A DNA stretch of 29,126 nt from Gnetum montanum (GCA_015680685.1 MNCI01017676.1:9139-38264), one strand, 5' to 3'; numbered from the stretch's first letter, positions 1 to 10,615 are shown. The notes: generated by a model from the letters alone, not told the origin. Numbers and translations: made by a program.

Positions 1-363
1 AAAATTGTAAAAATGGATCTTGTGACTTAGGTGGGTTTCATTTTAATCCCCCGGTGTACCTAAGGTCATATGATTTTTGGCACAATTTTTCTAAGTGTTA
101 GTGTTAATTACCCTAATTGATGTCCTTTGGGCGATGATAAATTTCAAAAAAAATTAGGCACTTTTCAGCAAGTGTCTCTCCCCCACGACTAAACTGAACA
201 CTTCGGGTTCAAGCAGCTTCAAACAGAATTAAAATCGGAGCACCAGTGAGCGAGATATGAGTGAAAAAGCAAGGGTCATGCAATTGCAAGTCGTAGAGAA
301 AAATTTCAAAAACTCCCCCCGCGTAAATGGCAGAATGATGCTATGTGTTGTGGTGGGGGTACC

Positions 364-420
364 TATTTATAGGTAAATAGGATGTGATATCGTGTACAAT
401 GCATCGCGTATGCGATATCT
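364..420 (-). promoter_or_regulatory. Putative LTR promoter: TATA box with GATATC palindromes
   Basis: On the minus strand a TATAAATA box (371-364) is preceded by two GATATC palindromes and an ATTGTACA block. The order GATATC, ATTGTACA, GATATC, TATAAATA is the same as in the U3 of element C's LTRs (6396-6477 and 15591-15672). The likeness supports an LTR core promoter here, but the transcription start is inferred only. Confidence 0.4.
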
Positions 421-1195
421 CGGCCTTGCTAATGTGAAACACATGAAAAATACCGAATTGTTAATGATTTTTCTTGAAATTAATGTTAAATATCGAGGAC
501 ATTGGTAAGTATTAAGATGTCCAAGGGTAATTTCATTGATTCGAGAGGCACTCTTAATGATAATGATGTGAACTTTAGCAATAAAAATTTGGCAGTTACG
601 AAAAAAAGAAATGTAATGGTACATTGGAATGTTAAAATTTAGAGGGATAATGGTAGGGAAAGAAAATCAAGTGGAAAATTAAGCTAAGGGTAAGAAATTG
701 TGTGCTTCAGCGAGAGAATTAGTGAAGATTACAAAAAATTACACAAGTGGGTCCTCCCCAAAGTAGGTTTCAACCTATAATGCCCTTGTGTAACCACACT
801 TAAAGTGTCCATGGGCACTAGAAGGGTTAAAGGTAATCCGCACTATCTCCACAAAACACACACATGTAAATATCACCGGAATGAGATAAAAATTCGATGC
901 TACATGGGACATGAGCTACAATTACATGAACAGTGAGATGAGGTGAAGTATAGAAAGGGATTGTAGAGACTGGGACATGAGGTAACTGACCTAGGGCACA
1001 ATGAATCTTGCATGTAAAGCATGATTAAGGTGTCATTAACCCATCGTTCCAAGATCAGGACCAAGTCCATCCTTCTAAACAGTGACATCGCATTGTTTCA
1101 TCCCATGATGAACAACTATGATAGTACCATAACAACAAGGTGTATGATCCTTGGTGTTTAGTACAAGGGAGGAGTGATTTTTGTTTTATGGCACT

Positions 1196-1246
1196 TTGTT
1201 TTTCTTTTTCTTCTCTCTCTCTTTTTTCTTCTTCTTCTTTCTTTTA
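1196..1246. repeat. Low-complexity CT/GA tract
   Basis: About 50 bases are almost all pyrimidine on the plus strand, with CTT and CT repeats, and so a purine tract on the minus strand. It could be mistaken for a polypurine tract of element L, but no LTR start comparable to the other elements follows it. Confidence 0.7.
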
Positions 1247-1808
1247 AACTTTACTGAATCCAGAGAAGCCGCCAACCTTCAAGCATGGGTACATGTCTTT
1301 CCAGTGGGACCCCCTAGAATAGTGGTTGATTTTTAAGTGCCCTTTTGATTACTCTTACTCCCATTTTTCATTAGATCTACAAGGATCTTAGTACAACCAT
1401 GTTGCATGACCACTCCCATAGCTGTCGCCAAAGAGAATCCGCAAGTCCCCTTGATGTCACACCCTAATCATTCCCTCTTGGTCCATCCTTCTTCATTCTG
1501 GGTATAATGAACACAAAATTAATTTTAAGTTTTTTTAAAAAAATTCAAGAATACCACTGTACCCTCGAACCTCTTTATTTGTAGAATGGATTTTGTGGGT
1601 GTAATGGGCTCATTGTTCCAGATAATTGCTCACTCATGACTTAATAACATAAAACACACCTGAACCAACGATCCACATGAGTGTTTTATTCATAGATGAG
1701 ATTACTTACAAAATGTAAAAAGACAAAAACACAAAAAAAAAAAGTTGAAAAATGAAAAACTAGAAAACAAAAAAGTTGTAAAATTAAAGAAAAAATAAAA
1801 AGTGGTTA

Positions 1809-3806
1809 TTAATCTTGCTTGTCTTTGAAATGGGGGGTATCCCTATAACTAATCAGTTGAGTATGGTAAGGATTAATAAATAAAAGATAAGGATCCTTGC
1901 ATGTTAGAAGTATTGAAACTGGTCCATACTTACCCCATTGGGGTTCATACACTTGATTATAATAAGTATAGTGGGGCACTTTATACGATGTAGTTCCCAA
2001 ATAATGAGTTGATCCACTATGATGTTAGTGACCATTAAATGGTATGCAAGGATTAAGATGATGGCTCCCATGGTTTTGTTCATTGGGCCGTATGGTTGTT
2101 GGAGTGTAAGTTGGTGGCCCTGTTGAAGTTACATGAGGTGTTGGGTTCGAAGGTAAGGGTGCACCACAGGGTTGGACTTGTGCTGGGTTGGAAGGTGCAG
2201 TGGCCTTGGAATTGTGTTGTCCCTTCCTATGGCCATGTTTAAAGAAAGGACACCTTTGATGTTGAGGAGGTTTTTCACTGCTGTTAGTAGCGGTAGCACA
2301 AGTGTTGTTCATGGGTTGTTGCTGTGGCAGAAGCACCTTAGGAATAGTTGGTGGCACTGTGAAAGGAGGGAAAGGATTAGAATGTTAAAAGTTAGGAGGA
2401 GTATAACATGCACAAGGTGTTGGTTGTGCTAGAGGCATGGGTTGATAGTATTGTGGAGAATGGTATTGTGGTGAGATAGAGCATGGTGGCCCAAATGGAG
2501 AAACAGGATGTTGGACGTGATAAGCATTTGGATTCGGAAAATATGAAGGGTGCCTCTAGTCTAAGGGTGGTCTCCACCACGACTGGGATTGTTGCCAATG
2601 CGATCGAACATAGTATCTCTGTACGAACTCTAGATGTAACGTGTTTCCCCAATGCTCATGTAAATATAACAATATTGGGCATTGGCCTTTGGGGTGATCA
2701 TATAGGCATAAGATGCATTCATACGTATGATTAGCAGTTGAGCACTTATTCCCTTTATTCTTTTTTTTCGAATGTCTAATGTTTCTTCCTGCTTCTTGGG
2801 TTGTCAAAACTCTATCTCCAATATGGTTGATATATTCTCCACACTTTTGATACATCCATTCCAACATCTTATTGATCTTTGCCTCGGCTTCTTCTAACAA
2901 TTGTTGTATTGGCAAAGATGATGTTTCCACCTTGGAATTTGTTGATCTCTCCTTGTTATGATCATGGACCTTTGTTGAGTTAAGATTTTGGTCCCGTTGA
3001 TGTTTTTCAACACTCTCCCATGTAGCTATTTCTCCTTCTTCTTTTGCTACCCGCTTAATAAGCTCTTGGATTTGATGGGTTCGTAGGTTGTATAGTTGAC
3101 CTCGGGCATACGTTCCTAAGGTCTCTCTTGTTTCATTACGTAGCCCATCAATGATATGGTACATTAGCCTTTCCTCGGAAAACCCATGGCCTGGACAGTT
3201 GTTTAACAGTGAATAATATCTTTCTAAGGCCATGTCCAAGGGTTCATGTTTTTCTTGTTTCCATCCTTGGATTTGTTTCCTCAAGGCTGACACTCTTGCG
3301 TAGGTTTGATATTTTTCGTTAAAGACTTCTACCATTGTTGACCAGCGTCGTATCGAATTTGGTTTTAACGATCTATACCATACTTTAGCTTGGTCAACGA
3401 GTGTCATGGGAAAGAGCTTAAGTTTCTGCCACCTATTATCAATGTTATTCCATGTGCAGGCATCGTAGAAGGCTAGTAAGTGTTGTTGTGGATCTAAGTC
3501 ATAGCCTCTTGAAAATTTAGGAAAGTTGTTTAAATCGAGCCTAGGTAGACAGCTCTCTTTACGATGCCTACGTGAGATTCGAACGGCCTCTTGTATTTGC
3601 GTTAAGCTTGTAGTGGCCAGTGGGGGTTCATTGTCATTAGATAAGCTATGCTTTCATGCATTGAGATGACGTTGTTGTCTTTCATGTTTATAAGAAACTC
3701 CCACTTCAGGTTGTATACTCCAATCTTCATCATCATATAGTTTGTTGGTTCTCCAATGAACTTGCTCACTAAGTGTGGTGTTATTATGTTCTTGTAGAAG
3801 AGGCAT
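1809..3806 (-). pseudogene. gag: Element L gag: Ty3-type capsid/nucleocapsid protein, four in-frame stops
   Basis: Gag packages the element's RNA into cytoplasmic particles. One frame runs from the ATG at 3806 to tandem TAA TAA at 1811-1806, about 665 codons, without a frameshift. Four stops interrupt it (TGA 3656-3654, TAG 2558-2556, TAA 2387-2385, TAA 2027-2025); each is one C-to-T change from Arg or Gln. The capsid-type core lies at about residues 95-260 (LDLNNFPKF, VWYRSL, RRWSTMVEVFNEKYQ, CPGHGF, YHIIDGL). A zinc knuckle follows at about residues 364-376 with unusual spacing C-X2-C-X3-H-X4-C, then a long Pro/Gln-rich tail. The same blocks occur in elements C and D. The ATG was chosen because homology starts soon after it and it is the first in frame downstream of the PBS. 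Only Gag is encoded. Confidence 0.85.
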
Positions 3807-3918
3807 TATCGTGTGTGAATTTATGTAGCTTTTTATAATTACTTCTTTCTAAGAGATATATCATTAAGTCCTTTACAGTAACCTTGTATGATATAACTAA
3901 TCTAGAGAACTAGCACCA

Positions 3919-3936
3919 TCCCTGGCAACAGCACCA
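3919..3936 (-). other. Primer-binding site of element L (tRNA-Asp type)
   Basis: Read on the minus strand these 18 bases are TGGTGCTGTTGCCAGGGA. They match the complement of the plant tRNA-Asp 3' end (TGGCGCCGTTGCCGGGGA, known from Athila-type elements) at 15 of 18 positions. All three mismatches are CpG-to-TpG or CpA changes. It lies two bases inside the LTR end at 3938, where minus-strand DNA synthesis would be primed. Confidence 0.8.
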
Positions 3937-3937
3937 A

Positions 3938-4305
3938 TGATGAGTGGCGAGGTACCCCTACACTCAACCATACGAAACGAGCTTAGCACTCGCGATCCGG
4001 TCGAACTCCGTAGATGGACTAGTTGTGGCACCTAGATCATTAACCTTAGGTCGTAGTTCACTATCTTCCCACCTGGACTAGTATTTATATTTGTCACGTA
4101 TGGTTTAGTCCAGAGTGAGGTGTATGATATGTTCCTAATTCTAACGCTACTCTTGAAGGCAGTGGAATGTAAGATTAACTAAGCTAAGCTAGGAGGAAAA
4201 GGGTAAGAAAGTCTAATCTAGCCTAAGTGCGACGAGCAACCGATTCCTTGATCATTCCCTCAAGTATAAAATGAACCTTATTCTTAGAGAGAAAGGGAGT
4301 ATTCA
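3938..4305 (-). repeat. 5' LTR of element L (probably truncated)
   Basis: On the minus strand the segment ends in a block very like the LTR ends of C and D (CGTATGGTTG, then GGGGTACCT, then CACTCATCA), directly before the PBS. A TTAGGCTAGATTAGACT block further in matches TTAGGATAGACTAGACT in C's LTR. The GATATC/TATAAATA promoter of C's LTR is missing, and likeness to C fades near 4235-4300, so this copy has probably lost its U3 or has a short LTR. At 4305 a TG start preceded by AGGGGGTA could be its 5' end. Several CpGs survive (3940-4040), unlike in B, C and D. Confidence 0.55.
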
Positions 4306-4769
4306 TACCCCCTAAAAATTCCAAGTCATTTTGGGATAGTTCTTGGTTCTTGAAGAAATGTGAAAAGAGCTAGTTGAATCCTATGGTAATTAATCAACCA
4401 TTGAAGTCCATTGTTAGACTATTGAGGTTGCTGTACTATGAAGACTACAAGGTAGGATCATAGATTGGATGATATCTCCCTTGTGCTCTTTATAAATTAT
4501 ATTTGCATTTTAGCTTCAAATTGACTTAATCATTAAATCTCCATTTTTGAACTTATGTTAGAAGTTAAAATGAGAATTTATGATTTGGCTAATGAGTAAC
4601 AATAATAAGTGTGGGATTGAATTGGAATTGAATTTAATCACTTGTTATGTTTTGATGTTTCTTTTACTTTCAACCATTCTTCCACAAATACAACTCACGG
4701 GTTGGTTATAGACTAGGTAACATTACTAAAATGAAGGTAATTTAGCATCAAATTTTGGCTAGGTCATCA
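4306..4769 (+). repeat. Presumed 3' part of element A's 5' LTR
   Basis: The AT-rich stretch has no coding capacity and ends ...GGTCATCA, three bases before a PBS-like site. A TATAAATT at 4489-4496 (plus strand) could be its TATA box. No second copy of this LTR lies in the window, so its start and orientation rest on the PBS alone. It abuts the oppositely oriented LTR of element L. Confidence 0.4.
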
Positions 4770-4772
4770 ATT

Positions 4773-4790
4773 TGGCATCGTTCTTGGGGA
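4773..4790 (+). other. Primer-binding site of element A (degenerate tRNA-Asp type)
   Basis: TGGCATCGTTCTTGGGGA matches the tRNA-Asp complement at 13 of 18 positions, including the first four and last five bases. It follows TCATCA by three bases and precedes the leader and gag of element A. Confidence 0.55.
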
Positions 4791-5192
4791 GGTTGGCAAA
4801 GTCAATCTTCATCAAGGGTTTGGTACACTTTTATTATTTTCTATAGTTATTTTATTTTTTCCTTTGAATTGGTAGTTAGTCTTCACTAATAAAGAGGTAT
4901 GCGCTATTTCTTTTATTTTTTCATTTTATATTTCATGTTTTAGTAATGATTATTTTAATTATTTTTATGTAAAAAGAAAATAAGAAAATTAAAATTGATG
5001 AAAAAGTATAGGAGAAATTACAAGAGTTAATTTCTTTAATTCTTAAGATTGAAGAAAGTTATAAGAAGACCATCTTTAAAGCTATAATTGTAGGTGTAGT
5101 AAAAACTATTTGTAAATTTCTAGGACTAGTTGCTCATATTTGTATTAAGGAAGGGTGTGCTTGTTAATTCTTGATAACATTTAATAAGTAAC
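4791..5192 (+). other. Leader of element A, no gene seen
   Basis: About 400 bases of AT-rich DNA lie between the PBS and the opening of the gag frame. The stop before the open frame is at about 5190. A decayed N-terminal gag extension may be present, but I could not align one. Confidence 0.4.
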
Positions 5193-6358
5193 CTAAGAAT
5201 CCAACTCGAATACAACCTCCTAGAAATACTAAAAGTTATTATAAATGTACTGTAGCAACAAACGTAAAGTCTATTCTAGAAGAACTTGAACAAGAAATGC
5301 TTAGTATTAAATTGGATGAATTAGAAAGGGAAAGAGAAACTTCCACTAAAGCTCCTACAACTATTGAAACTTCCGCAACTCCTATAAATCAAGGAGTCTT
5401 AATTAGTAACCAAGATGAATTGGAATTTCAATTAACTCAATTAGCTAGGGAAAGGCAAGAATTCATCCAAAACAATACTAGGAGAACTGATGAGATTTTA
5501 GCTAATCAGCACATAAGTTTAACTCAATGAGTTCAGGGATTAGGACAAATTTTACAACCTCCTATCATAGAGGAACCAATAAAAGAAGAAATAAAATTGA
5601 AATACCAATAGAAATTTCTACACCAAGTGATCTAGAAACTCAATTTTCATTTTCAGTAACATTTAATCCTCTCATAGATACCTTAAACATAAGGACGGAA
5701 TCAACAAATATAGTTATAGTTGCCATTTCCCAAGAAAAAAAATCCTATCATTACTCAAATATTAAGTCATATGGCCACTTTAGGAAGTACTACTCAATTG
5801 ATAAGTTCCTTAAATTTTCAAACTACTCTTACCACAGTAGCCATCTCTATTTTAATATCTAATCCAAATCCTATTCCAACCATAGATATTTCCTCATTTA
5901 CAGTTGGATTTCCAACATATCATGTTCCTCTCATAGGCTTTCAAAGCTTAATTCCTCTTTCTATTTGTAGTATAGGCTCTAATTTTCCTATAGGGCAAGC
6001 TCACCAAGGTCAAACCTTAGGGGATTTATTAAACCAAATAACACCTAATGTTCCTCAAGAATCATTAGTATTTTCCCTAGGAAGAAATTTAGAAGTTTAA
6101 AATTTCCATTTATTACCCATCTTTAGGGGAAAGAATGATGAAGACTCGATAACACATGTTAGAAAATTCAAAATCATGATAGCCATGCTAGCACCCCAAG
6201 GAGAAGATAGTTAAAAAATTAAAAAATGATAGCTTTTAAATCCACCTTAAAGGATAAGGTTGATTTTTGGCTCCAAACCTTAAGAACCTAGATAGGCTCG
6301 TGGGATGAATTTAAGGTAGCATTTATCCAATGTTTCCTCTCTAATGATAGGTTGTATA
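5193..6358 (+). pseudogene. gag: Element A gag, N-terminal part, cut by element B
   Basis: Open from about 5193 (no convincing ATG before 5297), the frame encodes a charged helical stretch (LDELERERE, QLTQLARERQEF), then a Pro/Ser/Ile-rich linker reached through frame changes near 5527 and 5720, then a capsid-like start at about 6100 (FHLLPIFRGKNDEDS, HVRKFKIMI). After two stops near 6213 it continues with KDKVDFWLQTL and WDEFKVAFIQCF. These are hallmarks of the Retrotrans_gag family, with P-x-F-x-G followed by a W-x-x-F-x-x-x-F block. Coding stops in mid-domain at the insertion of element B and resumes at 22224. Unlike the Gag of L, C and D it has a long coiled N-terminus. Confidence 0.75.
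6354..6358. repeat. Left target-site duplication of element B (gtata)
   Basis: gtata sits directly before B's TG. Its partner after B's right LTR is atata (22219-22223), differing by one transition. Removing B and one copy brings A's two gag parts together. Confidence 0.65.
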
Positions 6359-6370
6359 TGTTGACCTTTT
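6359..6370 (+). repeat. First 12 bases of element B's 5' LTR
   Basis: TGTTGACCTTTT is identical to the start of B's 3' LTR at 21121-21132. The rest of this LTR continues at 16404, after element C. The last five bases (ctttt) are the duplicated target of C. Confidence 0.85.
6366..6370. repeat. Left target-site duplication of element C (ctttt)
   Basis: It is identical to ctttt at 16399-16403 on the other side of element C. The uninterrupted sequence is present in B's 3' LTR at 21128-21132. Confidence 0.9.
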
Positions 6371-7203
6371 TGATAAATCATGTTTTTCAATACTTCGATA
6401 TCAGGTATGCAATATCGTGACTCAAGATGTGATATTGTACATTTGATATCATAGGTTTACTCTTGAGTCTATAAATACAGTGCCCAGGCACACAATTGGG
6501 AGTAATTTTTTGGTAGTCAAGTAGCGAAACTCTTACAGTTTATTCATTTGAGAGTTAGAATATTTTCCAAGTACCTACAATAACAGGTCTAAGTGTGAAC
6601 AGATCTCTATTCAAGCATTGATATACCTAAACACACCATTGGGTTGGCAATAAAGATGAACTCTTTGATTCATCCTTACAGCACTTGAGACTTTCTTTGT
6701 TATGCATTTATATTTCATGCAATTTACATAAACATTATTTATGCAATAATTACCTTTGATTAATCAAGAAACTCATTAAGATACACAAGCACGACCCCTT
6801 CAAGCATACGTGTGACACTTGGTAGCTCAGAAACGATTAGCATTTGACAACCCAGTAGTGTTTGCATAAAGTTCAGGATGTGTTCGAAAAGTGAAAATAG
6901 TTACTTGTGTTAGGATAGACTAGACTATAGTTTACATGGTAATTAATCACTCTTACTTTTATTCTTGTTCTAGGTGAGTAATTTGATAAAAACATAAAAA
7001 TAATAAAAAATCTTATGCCTCAGTCACACTTAACCATACAATTGCATTTCACAAGTGGGATTGGAAAGACAACGGATGAACAAGACGCACACACTGTTTA
7101 GCTTTAGTGTACTTAGTAATTATAGTCTATGAAATTTGTCTAGATCGCACATGAATTCTTGTGATTCGTATGGTTGGGCATTGGGGTACCTTGCCACTAA
7201 TCA
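6371..7203 (+). repeat. 5' LTR of element C (833 bp)
   Basis: It aligns over its whole length with 15566-16398, starting TGATAAATCATG and ending ACTAATCA. U3 is short, with the TATA box about 100 bases in, so R and U5 take up most of the LTR. The same end block is found in the LTRs of D and L. Confidence 0.95.
6396..6477 (+). promoter_or_regulatory. LTR promoter of element C: GATATC palindromes and TATA box
   Basis: CGATATC (6396-6402), AATATCG (6411-6417), GATATTG (6431-6437) and TGATATCA (6444-6451) precede TATAAATA at 6470-6477. The same four-site pattern is kept in the 3' LTR. The sites could bind a transcription factor as palindromes; which one is unknown. Confidence 0.65.
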
Positions 7204-7204
7204 T

Positions 7205-7222
7205 TGGCACCATTGCCAGGGA
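7205..7222 (+). other. Primer-binding site of element C (tRNA-Asp type)
   Basis: TGGCACCATTGCCAGGGA matches the complement of the tRNA-Asp 3' end at 15 of 18 bases. The three mismatches are all CpG-to-CpA. One base separates it from the LTR end. Confidence 0.9.
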
Positions 7223-7370
7223 CTGTAGTTCTTCATGTGCTATCTAAACCCAGTGAAACTTAGTAACCTCGTTGTTCGAACCCTAAGAGTCAAATCTTAC
7301 AAAAATAAAAAAATTATTATCATTAAATTAATCCTTAATTGCACACTATTTACAAGTTTATTAACACAAA

Positions 7371-9660
7371 ACATCTTCTTCTCATAAGAGCCCATCTCCA
7401 CCTAGGGCAGTTCAGGTGCCTTAATAATACCGAGTGATATATGCTCATCCCGATGAGTATGTACTAGAATTTACCTTCATCTTGCATCAAGATGAACTGA
7501 TGCGGTGGCACGATATGGAAGGAAACATTGTGTTGCCACCTGACTAATCTTTTCTAGCAATGCTCTAGCTAATGCTAGTATGATACGGGCTTGAACATCT
7601 CCATGGAGAATACAAGATGTGAGATCTCGACTCAAGCTAATATCATCCCACTAAAGCACAAAGATTAAGGGATCGACAACTGGAACACCAACACGAGCTT
7701 GTGAAGGATAAGGGGTCAAATATCTTTCCAACTCTACCTGGTTTAATTGATGAAGATGACCACTTCTTTAGTGATTCTCCTCTCTTTGACTTTGTTTAAG
7801 GAGCCCTTAACTAGAATGTACAATCCAAAATCCATAATCTAGGTTCTAGTCAAAACGGATCCAATGATAAAAATGGATTTGGAGAAGTAAGTTAAGAAAA
7901 GGGGAACAAAGAAGATCATGATCATGATCGTGGTCATGAGCATCAAAGGGAGGGTGATAGGCATTAGTGCTAAGCAAGTTCTCCTTCCTCTTTCCCTTCA
8001 TCATCATCATCTTCTTCTTTATCTGGTTTAGATCATGTTCATACAAAAAGTAACCATGATGGAAGTAACTGATGGGATCAAAAAAATAGAAGGGACCATT
8101 AGGATAGTTGTGACTGAAGATGTGGGAAATCCAGAGAGGTCCACTATCAAGAAAGAAGGGCCAGTAGAGAACATTTTAGGCACCACTATCATGGCCTTGA
8201 TGAACTTCTACTTGCTACACAGGGTATGTTGAATATTATAGAGGTTGCAAGGATTTCAACAAGGCATGTGAAGAATAGAAAAATAAAGAGGCTGGACATG
8301 AACAACATCCCTTGGTTCAAGGGAGGATATGATGCTAATCCACAAAATCATCTCTAGGCCTTCCAAGATGCATGTGCCTTGCAAAATATTGAGAACGAAT
8401 GACAAAAGCTGAAATTATTTCCAAGGACACTCATAAAGGAAGTAGAAAATTGGTATCAATCCTCGGAACCAGAATTAATCAGGTGGTGGAGTACAATGTT
8501 GGAATTATTTAATGACAAATATCAAATGTACTCCTGAGTATCCAATCTAAGAAAACAGATTCAAGGGTAGAAACAACTAAATCATAAGCCCTTGAATACT
8601 ACTATTGGCTGATACTACTCTCTATTACATAGGTGTCTTGGCCATGGATACTCCTATCTTGATCAGCTTCGCCATATCATAGACTAGTTATGGTCTAAAA
8701 CCAAAAAAACCCTTAGCGTCTATGCCCAAGAGAGATTGATAGAGTTAAATGATCATTGGATTCAAAAATTAATTGAGTAGGTGGCCAAGGAGGAGGGAGA
8801 ATTGAGAAAATGTGAAAGTGCAGAAGAATACAACAGGGATCCTTATATTTGGAAAAAGGGAGTTCAATTTTGTGACAATGAGAATGAATTCGCTAGAGAT
8901 GAGGTGGTTAATTAGAAAACCTTGCCATTCCAAAAATTGCAATAAAAAATATAGGTAAGGTTGATCAATTATGGGACTCCATGGACAATAGGTTTCAAAC
9001 TGTTTTAAAAATTGCTGAAGAGTCCAAGGAGCAAAGTGGTGAGCATGAGTATTGGAGACGTAAGAAAATTGAATGCACCATATCTAAAGGTAAAGGTAAA
9101 ATGGCTACAATAGAGATGGCCATAGATAGTGATTTAGATGATGATGGTGGATGTGATATCTACCAGTATGAACATCCTAAGGGATGTTGTCTAGTTGTAT
9201 CACACTTGTAGGAATTTGGGGTGTATGCCTTACATCCATGACTTTCACAAAGGCAAACACTCAAAAGATTGCCTTATCCATAAGGTAATCCTTAATAGTT
9301 CCACCAACCATAGTAATACTATCCAAGTGGAACTCCTTTGCAACCCTATGAATTGTACTAGCAATGGTAGCAACCACAATCATGGGCATTGCCACCTCCA
9401 AGACAGTAATACCCTTACCGGCAACCAGATCCCTATTGTTCAGCAACCTTCATCTCCAAGGGACTTCTCTGGTCATGTTGCTACTTACCAACCTCACTAC
9501 TACCCTTTTGAAACATGCCAATCACCCTATCCAAGGAGGGATGCCACCTACTACCCTCATGTACCTCTTGTTCCTACACTTACTCCTCCACCTCATACTT
9601 AGCTACCACCTACTCTGTCCATGCAAGGTGAATTGCCTACATAACCATAGCAAAGAAATG
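7371..9660 (+). pseudogene. gag: Element C gag, many stops and frameshifts
   Basis: The N-terminus (TSSSHKSPSP, then EFTFILHQDELMRW) lies at 7371, where ACA replaces the ATG seen in element D. A His/Asp and Ser-rich stretch (7910-8030) follows, then the capsid-like core: LDMNNIPWFKGG at about 8290, ENWYQSSEPELIRWWSTM, FNDKYQ, GHGYS and VAKEEGE at about 8780. At least seven in-frame stops lie in this core, most of them one transition from Trp, Gln or Arg. From 8981 the frame changes. The zinc knuckle (9152-9190) has lost its second Cys (now Tyr), but keeps the spacing to His and the last Cys. A Pro/Tyr-rich tail ends at about 9600. Confidence 0.8.
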
Positions 9661-9847
9661 ATACGAGGGTAGTTAATCTACAATTGGTTAACCCATCAAG
9701 CCAATCAGAACCATGAACAAAGAAAAGACCCTTCTTCCAACATTGCAGTGCACCAAAGCCCTCGGACACATCGATGGTTGGTAACCCTGCTCCTCCAACT
9801 TCCTCTGTTTCCTCTTTATTTGAGTCCCCTTCAAACCAAAATCCTTC

Positions 9848-10357
9848 TTGAATCATAGTATAATGCTGACACATGTTGTATCTGATTGGATTCGAGCTGG
9901 TCACTTGCCTAGAAAATTAGTTGATCCTGGGAGTCCCCTAGTTTACTTGCAAATTGTTATGAATGAGCCTTGTAAAGCTCTTATTTACTTCTATTATGAT
10001 GTTAATTTGATCTCACATGAGATGTACATAATGTAAAACCTTCCTCCCTTGAAGAAGAGCAACATCCGGTTGGAACTGGCGGACCAGTCCATCACTGTTC
10101 CATTGGAACTAGTTGAGGACATCATTACCACCATTTGTGGGTGGTCATATCTCATTGATTTCCTAGTAATCAAAGTGAAGAACTGCAATGGGGACTTTCC
10201 AATTATTATGGGAAGGATGTGGCTAAGTACTGTTGATGCCAGAATGGGCATTAGAGATTTTTCCTTAGAAATATCGAAAGAAAATGAGTTTGGAAAGATC
10301 AAGAAGAAGAGAGTTCCATGTATTACGTACAATGATTTAGGGTGCCATTGTGTGTAG
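9848..10357 (+). pseudogene. Element C protease (retropepsin-like), active site lost
   Basis: The aspartic protease releases the enzymes from the Gag-Pol precursor. The frame covers 9848-10357 with one stop at 10034-10036. The position of the catalytic D-T/S-G is at 9986, before DVNLISHEMY, but reads Tyr-Phe-Tyr (TAC for the Asp codon). Downstream come LADQSITVPLELVEDI and the flap-to-end block FPIIMGRMWLSTVDARMGI, the counterpart of the I-I-L-G-R-x-x-L motif of this family. The preceding 9661-9847 is a Ser/Pro-rich linker from gag. Without the Asp the protein could not cleave, even if the stop were read through. Element D has a parallel copy at 26150-26637. Confidence 0.8.
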
Positions 10358-10615
10358 AATTTATGGTTAGTAAAACAAACATCTATCTCTACATGCAAGC
10401 ATTGTACACCAAAACCTAATAGCTAGAGATGTTTGTGCATAGTAGCCATAAAACAAGAAGGCACCCAATGGCTAACAGTTGATGCTAGCAGCAGTACATT
10501 ATGCATGGAACCTACTAAGGGCCTAATGTAGGAATATGTTGCAAGTATGGATGAACTTGAGCAAGTTCATTACCAGCTCTTCGAAGGAGTAAATGATGAT
10601 GTCACTTAGGGTGAG

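Larger units (their letters stand above)
1..1805 (-). other. Non-coding tail of element L, possibly with part of its 3' LTR
   Basis: This 1.8 kb lies downstream of L's gag stop on the minus strand. It has only short chance frames and no pol motif in either direction. On the minus strand it starts T-rich (1805 down to 1690), like the T-rich tract after integrase in element C (13590-13720). Positions 1-420 hold a minus-strand promoter-like block and are clearly richer in CpG than the rest of the window, as is L's 5' LTR. That suggests 1 to about 450 is the start of L's 3' LTR cut by the window edge. No matching LTR copy is available to prove this. Confidence 0.35.
1..4305 (-). mobile_element. 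Element L: Ty3/gypsy gag-only element, minus strand, left end outside window
   Basis: Read on the minus strand, this region has an LTR 3' end (3938 upward), a tRNA-Asp-type PBS, a Gag frame of about 665 codons and then about 1.8 kb without coding capacity. The Gag and the last 40 bases of the LTR resemble elements C and D, so L belongs to the same Athila/Tat-like group (inference from motif likeness, not from a tree). No protease, RT, RNase H or integrase motif follows gag, so L looks like a non-autonomous derivative. The right boundary at 4305 rests on a TG start preceded by a PPT-like AGGGGGTA and is uncertain. The left end lies outside the window. Confidence 0.6.

Noticed and set aside
1196-1246. 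Long purine tract on the minus strand as PPT of element L
   Set aside because: No LTR start like that of C or D follows, and it looks like a simple CT/CTT microsatellite.
2172-2734. Plus-strand frames of 83-86 codons
   Set aside because: They are antisense to element L's gag, which has the clear homology.
5297-6100. Short plus-strand frames as host genes
   Set aside because: They are pieces of element A's gag in changing frames, leading into the capsid motifs at 6100-6330.
7205-7222. tRNA-Asp likeness as a tRNA gene fragment
   Set aside because: Only the 18 bases complementary to the tRNA end are present, next to an LTR end, in four elements: these are primer-binding sites.
7910-8030. GATCATGATCATGATCGTGG-type repeats as a regulatory or CRISPR-like array
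   Set aside because: They encode the His/Asp and Ser-rich part of C's Gag, matching the Gly/Ser-rich part in D.
9994-10398. 134-codon open frame on the minus strand
   Set aside because: It lies exactly antisense to C's protease block and has no independent motif, so it is a shadow of that gene.
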